Shown here: one piece after another, positions 1 to 7,576 of the stretch
Numbering within the stretch: position 1 is the first letter of the stretch
Layout: each line of letters starts with the position of its first letter
Source: Planctomycetaceae bacterium
GTDB lineage: Bacteria; Planctomycetota; Planctomycetia; Planctomycetales; Planctomycetaceae
NCBI GenBank assembly: GCA_003445035.1
Contig: DLVV01000221.1
Location: 1-8,192, forward strand
DNA length: 8,192 nucleotides
Direction of reading: 5' to 3'
Made by a program: the position numbers and the translations under genes
The notes under the pieces: generated by a model
Told to the model about the DNA's origin: nothing
The model's database searches: none
The model's input: only the letters and a program-made list of their open reading frames with translations

Positions 1-275
1 CCGCGAATGTCGACCACGCCAGTGGCCCGCTTCGGGAAATGAAACACCGTACAGCCGGTCGGCCCATCGGGATAAACCGCCGAACCGATCCGCACACCCG
101 GCAGATCAAACTTCAACACGTGGTCGCCTGCGGACGTATCAACCTTCCGCGATCCGGGTGCGGCAACTGCTGCAGGTCCGGTCGCGACAGCGGCCAACCC
201 CGCCCCGCCGGCACCGGCAACCGCCAACAGATCACGACGCGACAACAGGGCGCGGGAATCGGACGTGCTTGTCAT
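1..275 (-). CDS. Tat-exported P1/S58-family (DmpA-like) peptidase, N-terminal part
   Basis: This reading frame opens with ATG at 275 and stays open to the left edge, giving the first 91 residues. Residues 10-30 form a Tat leader: a twin-arginine motif LLSRRDLL followed by an Ala/Gly-rich hydrophobic stretch, with plausible cleavage in the AVAAPG region. The mature start, DLPGVRIGSAVYPDGPTGCTV followed by a stretch ending VVDIRG, matches the N-terminus of peptidase family S58 (L-aminopeptidase/D-esterase DmpA and beta-peptidyl aminopeptidases), where 'PGVxVG...TGxTVV...AAVDVRGG' is typical. Family members are Ntn-hydrolases that cleave themselves before a nucleophilic Ser much further along, which is outside this window, so activity cannot be judged. 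A strong AGGAGGAGAGG ribosome site upstream supports the start. The gene lies 65 bp after the DUF1501 gene on the same strand and may be the third gene of that operon. The family call rests on one short motif region. Confidence 0.72.
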   Translation of the reverse strand, partial: MTSTSDSRALLSRRDLLAVAGAGGAGLAAVATGPAAVAAPGSRKVDTSAGDHVLKFDLPGVRIGSAVYPDGPTGCTVFHFPKRATGVVDIR

Positions 276-282
276 CAGAAAT

Positions 283-293
283 CCTCTCCTCCT
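283..293 (-). promoter_or_regulatory. Strong Shine-Dalgarno for the S58 peptidase
   Basis: On the minus strand the sequence AGGAGGAGAGG precedes ATG at 275. The GGAGAGG part ends 7 bases before the start, and a perfect AGGAGG lies 12 bases before it. None of the other five genes has a site this strong. It fixes the start of the peptidase and suggests it can be translated independently of the DUF1501 gene upstream. The 65-base gap (276-340) that holds this site shows no convincing terminator hairpin and no obvious promoter. Confidence 0.75.
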
Positions 294-340
294 GCAATGC
301 CAGGCCCCCACCAGGACAGCCGGGACACATCTCTTCCGGG

Positions 341-1849
341 CTAGGCGAGCAGCTCGTGAACCACCCGGGCTTCGAACACCGAGGTCAACTTCTCGTCCAG
401 CCCGTTGTGTTCGAAGAACAACTCCTCGTGATGCATCCCCAGCAGGTGCAACAGCGTGGCGTGGAAATCGGTGACGCTGACCCGGTTCTCGACCGCCTCG
501 TACCCCAGCTCATCGGTAGCCCCGTAGACGCTGCCCGCCTTGACGCCTCCCCCGGCCAACCAGACCGTGAACCCTCGCGGGTTGTGATCGCGACCGGCCG
601 TCGACAGGTTCTTTTTGTCGGGCAGCTGGGCGATCGGCATCCGTCCGAATTCTCCACCCCAGACGACCAGCGTGTCTTCGAGCAGCCCCCGCTGCCTGAG
701 GTCCTTCAACAGTGCGGCGATGGGCTGATCGGTTCGGCCGCAGCACTTCTTCAACCCGGCGACAATACCACTGTGATTGTCCCAGATCTGTCGCTGCGTG
801 CAGATCTGTACGAACCGCACACCCCGCTCGACCAGTCGCCTGGCCATCACGCAGCGGCGGGCGTAGTTGTCGGTCGTCTTGTTGCCGACGCCGTAAGCCT
901 CGAGCGTCTGCCGGGATTCCTGCGAGAGATCCAGTGCTTCGGTCGCCTCGAGCTGCATGCGAGCGGCCAGGTTGTAGCTGGCGATGCGAGCATCCAGCTG
1001 CAGGTGGCCGGGTCGCCGACGCCGGTGAATGCGATCGAGCCGTTTCAGCAGATCCCGCTCGACGGTCAGTGCCCCCGCCGGCTGGGCCACTTCGCGCGAC
1101 AGGTTCAGCAACGGCGCCCCCTGCGTCCTCAGCGGCGTCCCCTGGTAGACCGGCGGCAGCAGGCCGTTGTGCCAGTTCTGCGAGCCGTTGACCGGCGGGC
1201 TGCCCTCGGCGGACAGCGCCACAAACGCCGGCAGGTTCTGGTTCTCGGTTCCCAGCCCGTACACGACCCACGATCCGAACGAGGGCAGGCCCTGGATCAG
1301 GCGGCCCGACTGGTACTTGAAGATCGCCGGTTCGTGATTCGGATGCGTCGTGTGCATCGACCTTACCACGGCCAGCTCGTCAGCCACGGTTCCCAGGTGG
1401 GGCATCAGTTCCGAGACCTGCAGGCCCGATTCGCCTTGCTGACGGAACCGCCACGGGCTGCGGAACAATTTCCCGGCCTGCTCGGGTCCGGTCAGGTCGG
1501 CTGCCACCTTGTCGAAATACCCCTCGCCGTGCAGCTCATCGAGCTTCGGCTTCGGGTCCAGCAAGTCCATCTGGCTGGGGCCACCCTGCATGAACAACTG
1601 GATGACAGCCTTGGCCCGGGGACGACGAGGCGGTTTCTTGGGCGTCACGTCGTAGACACCCAGTCTCTGCGGAGCCGGTTCCTCGGCCAATAGCCCCGAA
1701 CCTCCAAACAGGTCTCGAGAAAGCAGCCAGGCCAGGGCCGCACCGCCCACCCCGTCACCCACGCGGTCGAAGAACCGACGGCGATGGACGTGGCCGGGGA
1801 GATCGACGGTCGAGGCGTCGGCACGAGGGGAATGGACTGGAAATGGCAT
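341..1849 (-). CDS. DUF1501 domain protein with Tat-like leader
   Basis: The 502-residue product belongs to the DUF1501 family, which is related to the alkaline phosphatase/sulfatase superfamily and very abundant in planctomycetes; its biochemical role is not established. A twin-arginine-like leader is visible (HRRRFFDRVG at 22-31, hydrophobic to about 44). Family landmarks occur in the expected order: LFMQGGPSQMDLLDPKP at 85-101, MHTTHPNHEPA at 165-175, WDNHS at 356-360, VVWGGEFGRMP at 395-405, GRDHNPRGF at 419-427, GGGVKAGSVYGATDELG at 433-449 and the C-terminal DFHATLLHLLG at 461-471 with ending VVHELLA. The conserved His, Asp and Asn residues are those expected of a metal-binding site in this superfamily, so the gene looks intact. 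ATG at 1849 has no clear ribosome site, but no other Met precedes the leader. It starts 26 bp after the stop of the PSCyt1/DUF1549/DUF1553 gene, the usual partner of this family, so the two are almost certainly one operon. Confidence 0.93.
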   Translation of the reverse strand: MPFPVHSPRADASTVDLPGHVHRRRFFDRVGDGVGGAALAWLLSRDLFGGSGLLAEEPAPQRLGVYDVTPKKPPRRPRAKAVIQLFMQGGPSQMDLLDPKPKLDELHGEGYFDKVAADLTGPEQAGKLFRSPWRFRQQGESGLQVSELMPHLGTVADELAVVRSMHTTHPNHEPAIFKYQSGRLIQGLPSFGSWVVYGLGTENQNLPAFVALSAEGSPPVNGSQNWHNGLLPPVYQGTPLRTQGAPLLNLSREVAQPAGALTVERDLLKRLDRIHRRRRPGHLQLDARIASYNLAARMQLEATEALDLSQESRQTLEAYGVGNKTTDNYARRCVMARRLVERGVRFVQICTQRQIWDNHSGIVAGLKKCCGRTDQPIAALLKDLRQRGLLEDTLVVWGGEFGRMPIAQLPDKKNLSTAGRDHNPRGFTVWLAGGGVKAGSVYGATDELGYEAVENRVSVTDFHATLLHLLGMHHEELFFEHNGLDEKLTSVFEARVVHELLA

Positions 1850-1875
1850 GGGGAGCTGGTCCAGGAACAGGGGCG

Positions 1876-4800
1876 TCAGTCGATATAGAGGAACGCAGCC
1901 GAGTTGAGCAGGGCGTGACAGTACGAGGCGAGTGCCCGACGCTCGGCAGGAGCACCCTTGTTGGGCCGACCCGCCTTGGACTCGGTGGCAAGATGATCGA
2001 TCCAGTGCCGTCGCAGCAATTCCAGCGCCGAGCGGCCGGCCTCGAGCTCCTCGTCAGCCGGCCCGCGACTGAAGGCCACGAGGTGAGCCCGCCGAACCTG
2101 GAGCTCGATCTCCGTTCCCGCCTCCTTTTCGACCCGCTCGGCAAACGAACCCGCCAGCTGGTCAATCGTCGCGTTGTTCATCAGGAACAGCGCCTGGAGA
2201 GCCACGGTCGATTCGGTCCGCTGAATACAGTTGGGCGTCATGCTGGGCAGATCGAACGTCGAGAGAAACGTGGGGAATTCCTTCCGCCGCTGCCTCAGGT
2301 AGACACTCCGTCGCCATCCCCCTCGCACCGACTTGGCCGTGACCAGCCCGTCCTTGCGAACGTTGACCGGATCGGGGGGCCCGAACGGCGTGTCGTTCAG
2401 ACGGTCGGCAACCCACAAGGCGGTATCACGAACCAGCTCCGCCTCCATCCGCTTCAGTGGCATCCTCGAGAACCACTCGTTGAGCGGATCACGTCGCTGA
2501 GATTCGGACGGGCCACCGTCGGGATCGACAGCCGAGGAGACCTGACGGTAGGTGTCAGAGAGCATCATCAACCGGTGCATCGCCTTGATGCTCCAGCCGC
2601 GGGCGACGAATTCGCGGGCGAGCCAGTCGAGCAATTTCGGGTGAGTGGGATCGGTGCCCGTCTGACCGAAGTTCCCCACCGACGCGACCAGGCCGCGACC
2701 AAAGTGGTGTTGCCAGATGCGGTTGACCATCACCCGCGAGGTCAACGGATGATCCGGCTGTACGACCCAGCGAGCCAGGGCCAGCCGACGTCCCGTCTGG
2801 GTGGCTCCTTTCCACGGTGGCCGAATGACGAACGGCTCCCTCGGATTGCTGAGCACCGCAGGGACACCCGGCGAGACCGGGTGCCCCGGGTTGTCGTGGT
2901 CACCCCGGATCAGGATGTAGGTCGGCGACGGAGTACCGCGATCCCACAGGGCCTGGATCGACTGGGCCGGAGGACGCTGCGATTCCAGCTCTTTGACCTG
3001 CTTCAACAATGGCTCGGCAAACGCCTTGAACGTCTTGTTGCTCTTCAACAGGTGAGCAATCAACTTGTCCCGGGCCAGCGTCTTCTCCTTCCCGGGAACC
3101 GCCTTCCGCAGCCGCTCGGCCTCCACGTTCACCTTGTGCTGAACGTTGTTGATCTCGACATTCAACCGGTCGTTCTCGGTCTTGTCCTCGTCGGTGACAA
3201 TGTTCAGCCGCCGAATTCCGAACTTGTACTGCTTCTCCGTACCTCCCACCGGCTTCAGCCAGTCGTTCTCGTCAAAGGCTCCCTTGAAAATCGCGGCCAG
3301 CCGGTAGTAATCCCGTTGCGGAATCGGGTCGTACTTGTGGTCGTGGCACCTTGCGCACTTGACGGTCAGCCCCAGCACGACGGTGCTGAACACATCGAGC
3401 TGGTCGGCGATGACATCGAGCCGATCCGAGATGAAGGCAACCTCGCGTTCGCTGGTGCTGTCGGGTGCCATTCTCATGAAACCCGTCGCCACCAGGTTCT
3501 CGTAAATCTCCTGGCTGATTTTTTTGGCGTTCTCGTAATCGACCAGTTCGTCGCCTGCGAGCTGTTCCACCAGGAAGCGGTCGTAGGGCCGGTCGCTGTT
3601 GAAGGCACGGATCACGTAGTCCCGGTACCGCCATGCGTACGGCCGCATGTGATCGGCCTCGAGCTTTCCGCCAAACGAATCGGCGTAGCCCACCGCGTCG
3701 AGCCAGTGGCGACCCCAGCGTTCGCCGTAGCGGGGCGAGGCGAGCAACCGATCGACCAGGCGGCCGAATGCCCCGGGATGATCATCGTCGAGAAACTGCT
3801 GCATCTGTGCCGGCGTCGGGGGTAATCCATGCAGGTCGAAAAACGCCCGCCGGGCCAGCGTGGCCGGTTCGGCAGTCGGCGAAAACGTCAGTCCCGCCTC
3901 CTCGAGCCGATTCGCAACGAAGGCATCGATCGGATTGGCGATCGAACTGTCCGGCGACCTGGGGACCGGAATGTGGCCCGGTGCCTGGAAGGCCCAGTAG
4001 CCACGATCGTCATCATCAACCAGCGGATCATCGGTTGTTCCGGCCGTCTCGGCCGGCAGCTCGACCTCGGGAGCGCCGGCTTTGATCCACTGCTCCAGCC
4101 GTGCGACATCACGGGCTTTTAGCGGACGCGTTCCGGTGTTGAGCAGGTTCGCCTTGGGCGGCATTTGACCCGATCGAATCTTCCTGAGAACCAGGCTGTC
4201 TTCCGGCCGGGCTCTCAAGTGCTGAAGTTCCTGTTTTCGCCTTGAGATATTTTTGTCGCGGTCGGTGAAGTACTGCAGCAGTGCCTGCTTTTCTGCTTCT
4301 GTCCGTTCGGCTTTCTCTTTTTCAATGACTTTCAATGCCCGTTTCAGCTGTTCGTTGTCGACGGCCAACAGCATGACTTCTGCGTCGGTGAGGACGCGAC
4401 GATAGATTCGCACCTCATCGATTGATCCCTCGTAAAAAGCCGACGATTTGCGGCGTCCAATTCGCCATGGTTCAGGGGTGCGGAAATCTCCCGTCAACGT
4501 ATCGAAGAAGATCTTGAGCCTGGCCTGGACACCATCGATATAGATTTTGACTCCACTGGCTTTCCCGGAGCCGTCGTACGAGAACAACACGTGATGCCAC
4601 TGGCGGTCCGTGATCCGGACAGTTTCGGGGGCAACCTTGATCGCATTGGTCGGCCACTTGTCGACCAGGTGAACCTCAACCAGGCCGCGGTTGTTCGTGA
4701 AGTCGATTCCGCGAAAATCGTTGGGTTCGTTGATCCTGGTGATGATCGCGCCCACCTTGTCGGCCGGCTTGATCCAGGCCGAACAGGTGAACGGTTGATT

Positions 4801-5412
4801 GCTCCGAAAATCGGCGACTTGACCGGCATCCAGGTGTTGACCGGTTCCGTCAAGAAAGAGTGCGCCGGTTTTGACCGCTTCGTCCTGCGAGTTCTGCCCG
4901 GCCGTGGTTCTCAGGGCACCCGGTCCGTGAAACACGGCGTCGTTTTTCGAGCGGCTGTTCTTGACGAGTTGTGCTGCGGGACCGTCGAGCGGGAAGTGAG
5001 CGATCAGTCCCGAGGATGCCGGTTCCGGCTTTCCGGTGGGGAACTGTTTTTTCAGACGGCTCACCAATTCCGGAATCCGACCCTGTAACAGCTTCTCCGC
5101 GGTATCGAGCCTGGCCCGGGCCGCCCTCAGTGCGGCTGACTGCTCGGCCAATGTGCCCTTTTTCAGGATGATCGCCGGACCCGACTTGCCACCCTTCAAG
5201 AGCGAATCTCGGTCCAGCAGGCTCAGGCCGCCCTCCTGATGGTGCCGACCATGGCAGACCGTGCAATGCCGCAGCAGGATCGCCTGAACATCGTGCTGTG
5301 TGACCGCCGGACCCCGCTCGGCCCGCACATCCGCCGCGACCACAACCAGGCCAAACCACAACCCGACAGCCGGCAGCAGCAGCGTCGATCGAAACAGCAG
5401 GCGCGATGACAC
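1876..5412 (-). CDS. Exported PSCyt1-LamG-DUF1549-DUF1553 cytochrome-like protein
   Basis: The product has 1178 residues. A Sec signal peptide covers about 1-31 (likely cut at VRA/ER). A planctomycete cytochrome C (PSCyt1) domain begins near 38 with a heme motif CTVCH at 50-54 and GGLSLLDRDSLLKGGKSGPA at 61-80. It resumes at about 402-448 with EDSLVLRKIRSGQMPP (probable heme ligand Met417) and LEQWIKAGAP. Between these halves lies a LamG/concanavalin-like domain (about 134-350: FTCSAWIKP, WHHVLFSYDGSG, VKIYIDGVQ, EGSIDEVRIYRR) flanked by charged helices. DUF1549 spans about 492-712 (IDAFVANRLEEAGL, ERWGRHWLD) and ends in a second CxxCH, CARCHDHKYDPI at 686-697. A charged helical linker (about 725-815) leads to DUF1553 (about 873-1175: HPLTSRVMVNRIWQHHFGRG, SRMPLKRMEAELVRD, ALLNSAAFLYID). 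The start is GTG; an in-frame stop lies 33 bases upstream (5446-5448) with no ATG between. The function is unknown; an extracytoplasmic redox or heme-bearing role is inferred from the motifs. Confidence 0.93.
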   Translation of the reverse strand: MSSRLLFRSTLLLPAVGLWFGLVVVAADVRAERGPAVTQHDVQAILLRHCTVCHGRHHQEGGLSLLDRDSLLKGGKSGPAIILKKGTLAEQSAALRAARARLDTAEKLLQGRIPELVSRLKKQFPTGKPEPASSGLIAHFPLDGPAAQLVKNSRSKNDAVFHGPGALRTTAGQNSQDEAVKTGALFLDGTGQHLDAGQVADFRSNQPFTCSAWIKPADKVGAIITRINEPNDFRGIDFTNNRGLVEVHLVDKWPTNAIKVAPETVRITDRQWHHVLFSYDGSGKASGVKIYIDGVQARLKIFFDTLTGDFRTPEPWRIGRRKSSAFYEGSIDEVRIYRRVLTDAEVMLLAVDNEQLKRALKVIEKEKAERTEAEKQALLQYFTDRDKNISRRKQELQHLRARPEDSLVLRKIRSGQMPPKANLLNTGTRPLKARDVARLEQWIKAGAPEVELPAETAGTTDDPLVDDDDRGYWAFQAPGHIPVPRSPDSSIANPIDAFVANRLEEAGLTFSPTAEPATLARRAFFDLHGLPPTPAQMQQFLDDDHPGAFGRLVDRLLASPRYGERWGRHWLDAVGYADSFGGKLEADHMRPYAWRYRDYVIRAFNSDRPYDRFLVEQLAGDELVDYENAKKISQEIYENLVATGFMRMAPDSTSEREVAFISDRLDVIADQLDVFSTVVLGLTVKCARCHDHKYDPIPQRDYYRLAAIFKGAFDENDWLKPVGGTEKQYKFGIRRLNIVTDEDKTENDRLNVEINNVQHKVNVEAERLRKAVPGKEKTLARDKLIAHLLKSNKTFKAFAEPLLKQVKELESQRPPAQSIQALWDRGTPSPTYILIRGDHDNPGHPVSPGVPAVLSNPREPFVIRPPWKGATQTGRRLALARWVVQPDHPLTSRVMVNRIWQHHFGRGLVASVGNFGQTGTDPTHPKLLDWLAREFVARGWSIKAMHRLMMLSDTYRQVSSAVDPDGGPSESQRRDPLNEWFSRMPLKRMEAELVRDTALWVADRLNDTPFGPPDPVNVRKDGLVTAKSVRGGWRRSVYLRQRRKEFPTFLSTFDLPSMTPNCIQRTESTVALQALFLMNNATIDQLAGSFAERVEKEAGTEIELQVRRAHLVAFSRGPADEELEAGRSALELLRRHWIDHLATESKAGRPNKGAPAERRALASYCHALLNSAAFLYID

Positions 5413-5444
5413 GAGTCGGTCCCCGGGACATGAAGGCAGGCTGC

Positions 5445-5450
5445 ATTATA
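5445..5450 (-). promoter_or_regulatory. Candidate -10 box (TATAAT) for the leftward operon
   Basis: Reading the minus strand, a perfect TATAAT lies at 5450-5445 in the only AT-rich patch of the divergent intergenic region. It would place transcription start near 5438, about 25 bases before the GTG at 5412, a normal leader length. No good -35 hexamer is seen at the usual spacing (GGCCAA or a near variant). On the plus strand, 5447-5452 reads TATAAC, so the same patch could also serve the rightward operon with a leader of roughly 100 bases. The call rests on base composition and position only. Confidence 0.4.
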
Positions 5451-5564
5451 ACCAATGATCCCCCTGATTGGCCGCCACAGGGCATCGCCTTGCACCAGCC
5501 CTATCGGGGTGGGACGATGGATCTTCTCACCTCTCAACCACTCTCCACGCAGCTCATCCCCACC

Positions 5565-6977
5565 ATGACTTCACGCCACCTGATTCTGCTTTCTGTGATC
5601 CTGTTCACCGGTGCCACGACATCTCCGGCGGGCGACCCTGTCCCCGAAACCGATTGGCGACAGTTCCGTGGACCGGCCGCCTCGGGCGTCGGTCGCGGGT
5701 ACCAGTTGCCCGAATCGTGGAACATCGAGACGGGCGACGAGGTGGCCTGGCAGACGCGGATCCCGGGGCTGGGTCACTCGGCGGTGATCGTCACCGGCAA
5801 TCGGGTCTTCGTCACGACCGCCGTCAGCGGCATCAAGGAGGCCGGCGTCAAGGTCGGCATCTACGGAAACATCGCCTCAGTCGACGACAAGACCGCCCAC
5901 TCGTGGCGACTCCTCTGCCTGGACCGCGGCACCGGAGAGGTGCTCTGGAACCAGTGCCTGCACCGGGGCGTGCCCCGGATCAAGCGGCACACCAAGGCAA
6001 CCCACGCCAACGCCACCCCCGTGACCGACGGTCGCCGCATCGTTGTCTCGCTGGGTTCCGAAGGCCTCCACTGCTTCGACCTCGACGGCAAGCGTCTCTG
6101 GAAACGGGACCTCGGATTGCTCGACTCCGGCTACTACCAGGTCCCTGCCGCACAGTGGGGCTTCGGCAGTTCACCGATCCTGTTCGAGAACACGGTGATC
6201 ATCCAGTGCGATGTCCAGAAAGGGTCCTGCCTGGCCGCCTTCTCACTGGAAACCGGACAGCAGCTGTGGGGAATCGGCCGGGACGAAGTGCCGACCTGGA
6301 GCACTCCCACGCTCTGGCGGCACGGGAACCGTTCGCAGGTGGTCCTGGCCGGCTACCGCCACTCGGGCGGCTACGATCCCCGCACCGGACAGGAACTCTG
6401 GAAGCTGACCGGCGGCGGAGACATCCCCGTCTGCACGCCCATCGCCGCCGGCGACCTGATGATCCTCAGTTCGGCTCACGGACCAAGCCGCCCGCTGCGG
6501 GCGATTCGCTTCGACGCCACCGGTGACATCACTCCCAAGTCCACCTCGGGTTCAACCAGGCACATCGCCTGGTCGCTGCCCAGTGACGGCATCTACATGC
6601 AGACCCCGATCCTCTACGACGGCCTGCTGTACGCCTGCCGCATGAACGGCGTGCTGGGATGCTACGATCCCGCCACAGGGAAACGCTTCTATCGGGAACG
6701 GGTTGGCGGGGGCGTCGGCTTCACCGCGTCTCCGGTGGCCGCCGACGGCAAGCTGTTCTTCGCCAGCGAGGACGGTCGGGTTCATGTCGTTGCCGCCGGA
6801 CGGACCTACAAGCACCTGGCAACCAATCCCCTGGGCGAACAGTGCATGGCCACGCCGTCACTCTCGGGTGGCCTGTTGCTGATCAGGGGCCAGGACCATG
6901 TTTTTGCCATCGGCACCCCCTGCAGCCTGCCCCGATCGACCACCGCGGCCAGCGATACCACATCGGTCCAGCCGTGA
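5565..6977 (+). CDS. Exported PQQ-like beta-propeller repeat protein
   Basis: The chosen ATG gives 470 residues with a Sec signal peptide (hydrophobic LILLSVILFTGATTS at 6-20, cut near SPAG/DP). The mature N-terminus, WRQFRGPAASGVG at 31-43, is the hallmark opening of planctomycete PQQ-binding-like propeller proteins. Blade motifs repeat through the chain: CLDRGTGEVLWNQ (118-130), CFDLDGKRLWK (160-170), AFSLETGQQLW (215-225), GYDPRTGQELWK (259-270) and CYDPATGKRFYRE (366-378), followed by weaker blades to about 450. These propellers are usually scaffolds or sensors outside the cytoplasm. No quinoprotein dehydrogenase active-site signature is evident, so an enzyme name is not justified. The same frame extends upstream to ATGs at 5517 (preceded by GGGGTGGG, a possible ribosome site) and 5406. 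The first would put a 16-residue extension before the signal peptide; the second overlaps the opposite gene. It is the first gene of a GTGA-coupled operon. Confidence 0.85.
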   Translation: MTSRHLILLSVILFTGATTSPAGDPVPETDWRQFRGPAASGVGRGYQLPESWNIETGDEVAWQTRIPGLGHSAVIVTGNRVFVTTAVSGIKEAGVKVGIYGNIASVDDKTAHSWRLLCLDRGTGEVLWNQCLHRGVPRIKRHTKATHANATPVTDGRRIVVSLGSEGLHCFDLDGKRLWKRDLGLLDSGYYQVPAAQWGFGSSPILFENTVIIQCDVQKGSCLAAFSLETGQQLWGIGRDEVPTWSTPTLWRHGNRSQVVLAGYRHSGGYDPRTGQELWKLTGGGDIPVCTPIAAGDLMILSSAHGPSRPLRAIRFDATGDITPKSTSGSTRHIAWSLPSDGIYMQTPILYDGLLYACRMNGVLGCYDPATGKRFYRERVGGGVGFTASPVAADGKLFFASEDGRVHVVAAGRTYKHLATNPLGEQCMATPSLSGGLLLIRGQDHVFAIGTPCSLPRSTTAASDTTSVQP

Positions 6978-7576
6978 CCGAGGTCTCCGTTGATGCTTCC
7001 GGCGAACGGTTGGCCACCGCACGTGGTCGGTTGGAAAGTTGTCGCGCGGAAATCCAGCGACTGAGCCGGATGAAACGACGGCGGGCGGTGACACGGTGCC
7101 GGGTGAACCGCGAACTGCGACTGCTTGTTCGACTGTTGCAGTTGCGCGACCGAATTTCCGATGCGTTCTGGCGGACGTTCGTGCTGATCATCGGGACATC
7201 CGTCCTGGTGGCCGTCACGTTTGTGGCGTCCCGACATACCGCCTACACGGCAACCGCCGTCGGGGGAGCCGGCGCCGTCGCTGCTGTCGCGCTCACCCTG
7301 ATCGTATTTCTTCCGCCCGACGGATCACTCAACCGCCGCCGCCTGATCCTCTCGCAGGTGGCCGCCTCCATCGACTACGAACACCAGAACGTCTGTTCAC
7401 AACTCGATTTCCTTCGCCAGCGGCGTGATTCGGTTCAGTCGCAGCTGAAATTCATCCAGCAGCAGATCCCACCACCGGTTCTCGACGGCGGCGAGACCGT
7501 CCAGGCGGCCGTTGGGCCACCCGCCAGTGGTGCCGACAACAACATTCCGTCCCCGGAACAAGAGGCCACATCGTGA
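6974..7576 (+). CDS. Unrecognised two-TM protein with flanking coiled-coil helices
   Basis: The GTG at 6974 overlaps the propeller stop by four bases (GTGA) and opens a 200-residue product that I do not recognise. Residues 11-62 are a highly basic, Arg/Leu-rich helix with heptad-like spacing (ERLATARGRLESCRAEIQRL). Two hydrophobic segments follow, about 68-85 (TFVLIIGTSVLVAVTFVA) and 91-114 (Ala/Gly/Val-rich, ending LTLIVFLPP), separated by a very short turn, so they form a membrane hairpin. Residues 122-165 are a second amphipathic helix (LDFLRQRRDSVQSQLKFIQQQ), and the tail from 166 is Pro/Gly-rich and acidic. The strong positive charge before TM1 predicts both ends in the cytoplasm. No ribosome site is visible before the GTG, so translation probably depends on coupling. 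The frame is open further upstream to 6659, but that part lies wholly within the propeller gene and reads as low-quality Arg-rich sequence. Confidence 0.8.
   Translation: MTEVSVDASGERLATARGRLESCRAEIQRLSRMKRRRAVTRCRVNRELRLLVRLLQLRDRISDAFWRTFVLIIGTSVLVAVTFVASRHTAYTATAVGGAGAVAAVALTLIVFLPPDGSLNRRRLILSQVAASIDYEHQNVCSQLDFLRQRRDSVQSQLKFIQQQIPPPVLDGGETVQAAVGPPASGADNNIPSPEQEATS

Noticed and set aside
276..340. Possible terminator between the DUF1501 and S58 genes (AGCC/GGCT inverted repeat around the stop codon)
   Set aside because: The pairing is only about four bases with a long loop and no T-run, too weak to call.
158..1693. A 511-residue open frame on the plus strand opposite the DUF1501 gene
   Set aside because: It is the antisense shadow of a clearly conserved GC-rich gene; its translation lacks recognisable motifs and is rich in Arg, Pro, Gln and Val with no domain structure.
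1843..3825. A 660-residue open frame on the plus strand opposite the PSCyt1/DUF1549/DUF1553 gene
   Set aside because: It lies opposite well-conserved DUF1549/DUF1553 sequence, shows no family motifs, signal peptide or ribosome site, and is explained by codon bias in GC-rich DNA.
5490..5518. TTGCAC with GACGAT at 17-base spacing as a plus-strand promoter
   Set aside because: The -10 match is poor and the site overlaps a possible start codon; it could easily arise by chance.
5406..5564. N-terminal extension of the propeller protein from ATG at 5406
   Set aside because: It would overlap the start of the divergent gene and bury the signal peptide behind more than 50 residues; the ATG at 5565 begins a normal signal peptide. 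The ATG at 5517 remains a weaker alternative.
5468..6526. A 352-residue open frame in a second frame of the plus strand inside the propeller gene
   Set aside because: The product is dominated by Arg, Pro, Gly and His, typical of an out-of-frame reading; the overlapping frame carries the propeller repeats.
6659..6973. Upstream extension of the two-TM protein
   Set aside because: It lies entirely within the propeller gene and reads as Arg/Gly/His-rich shadow sequence; the GTG at 6974 gives a clean 4-base overlap that is repeated at the next junction.
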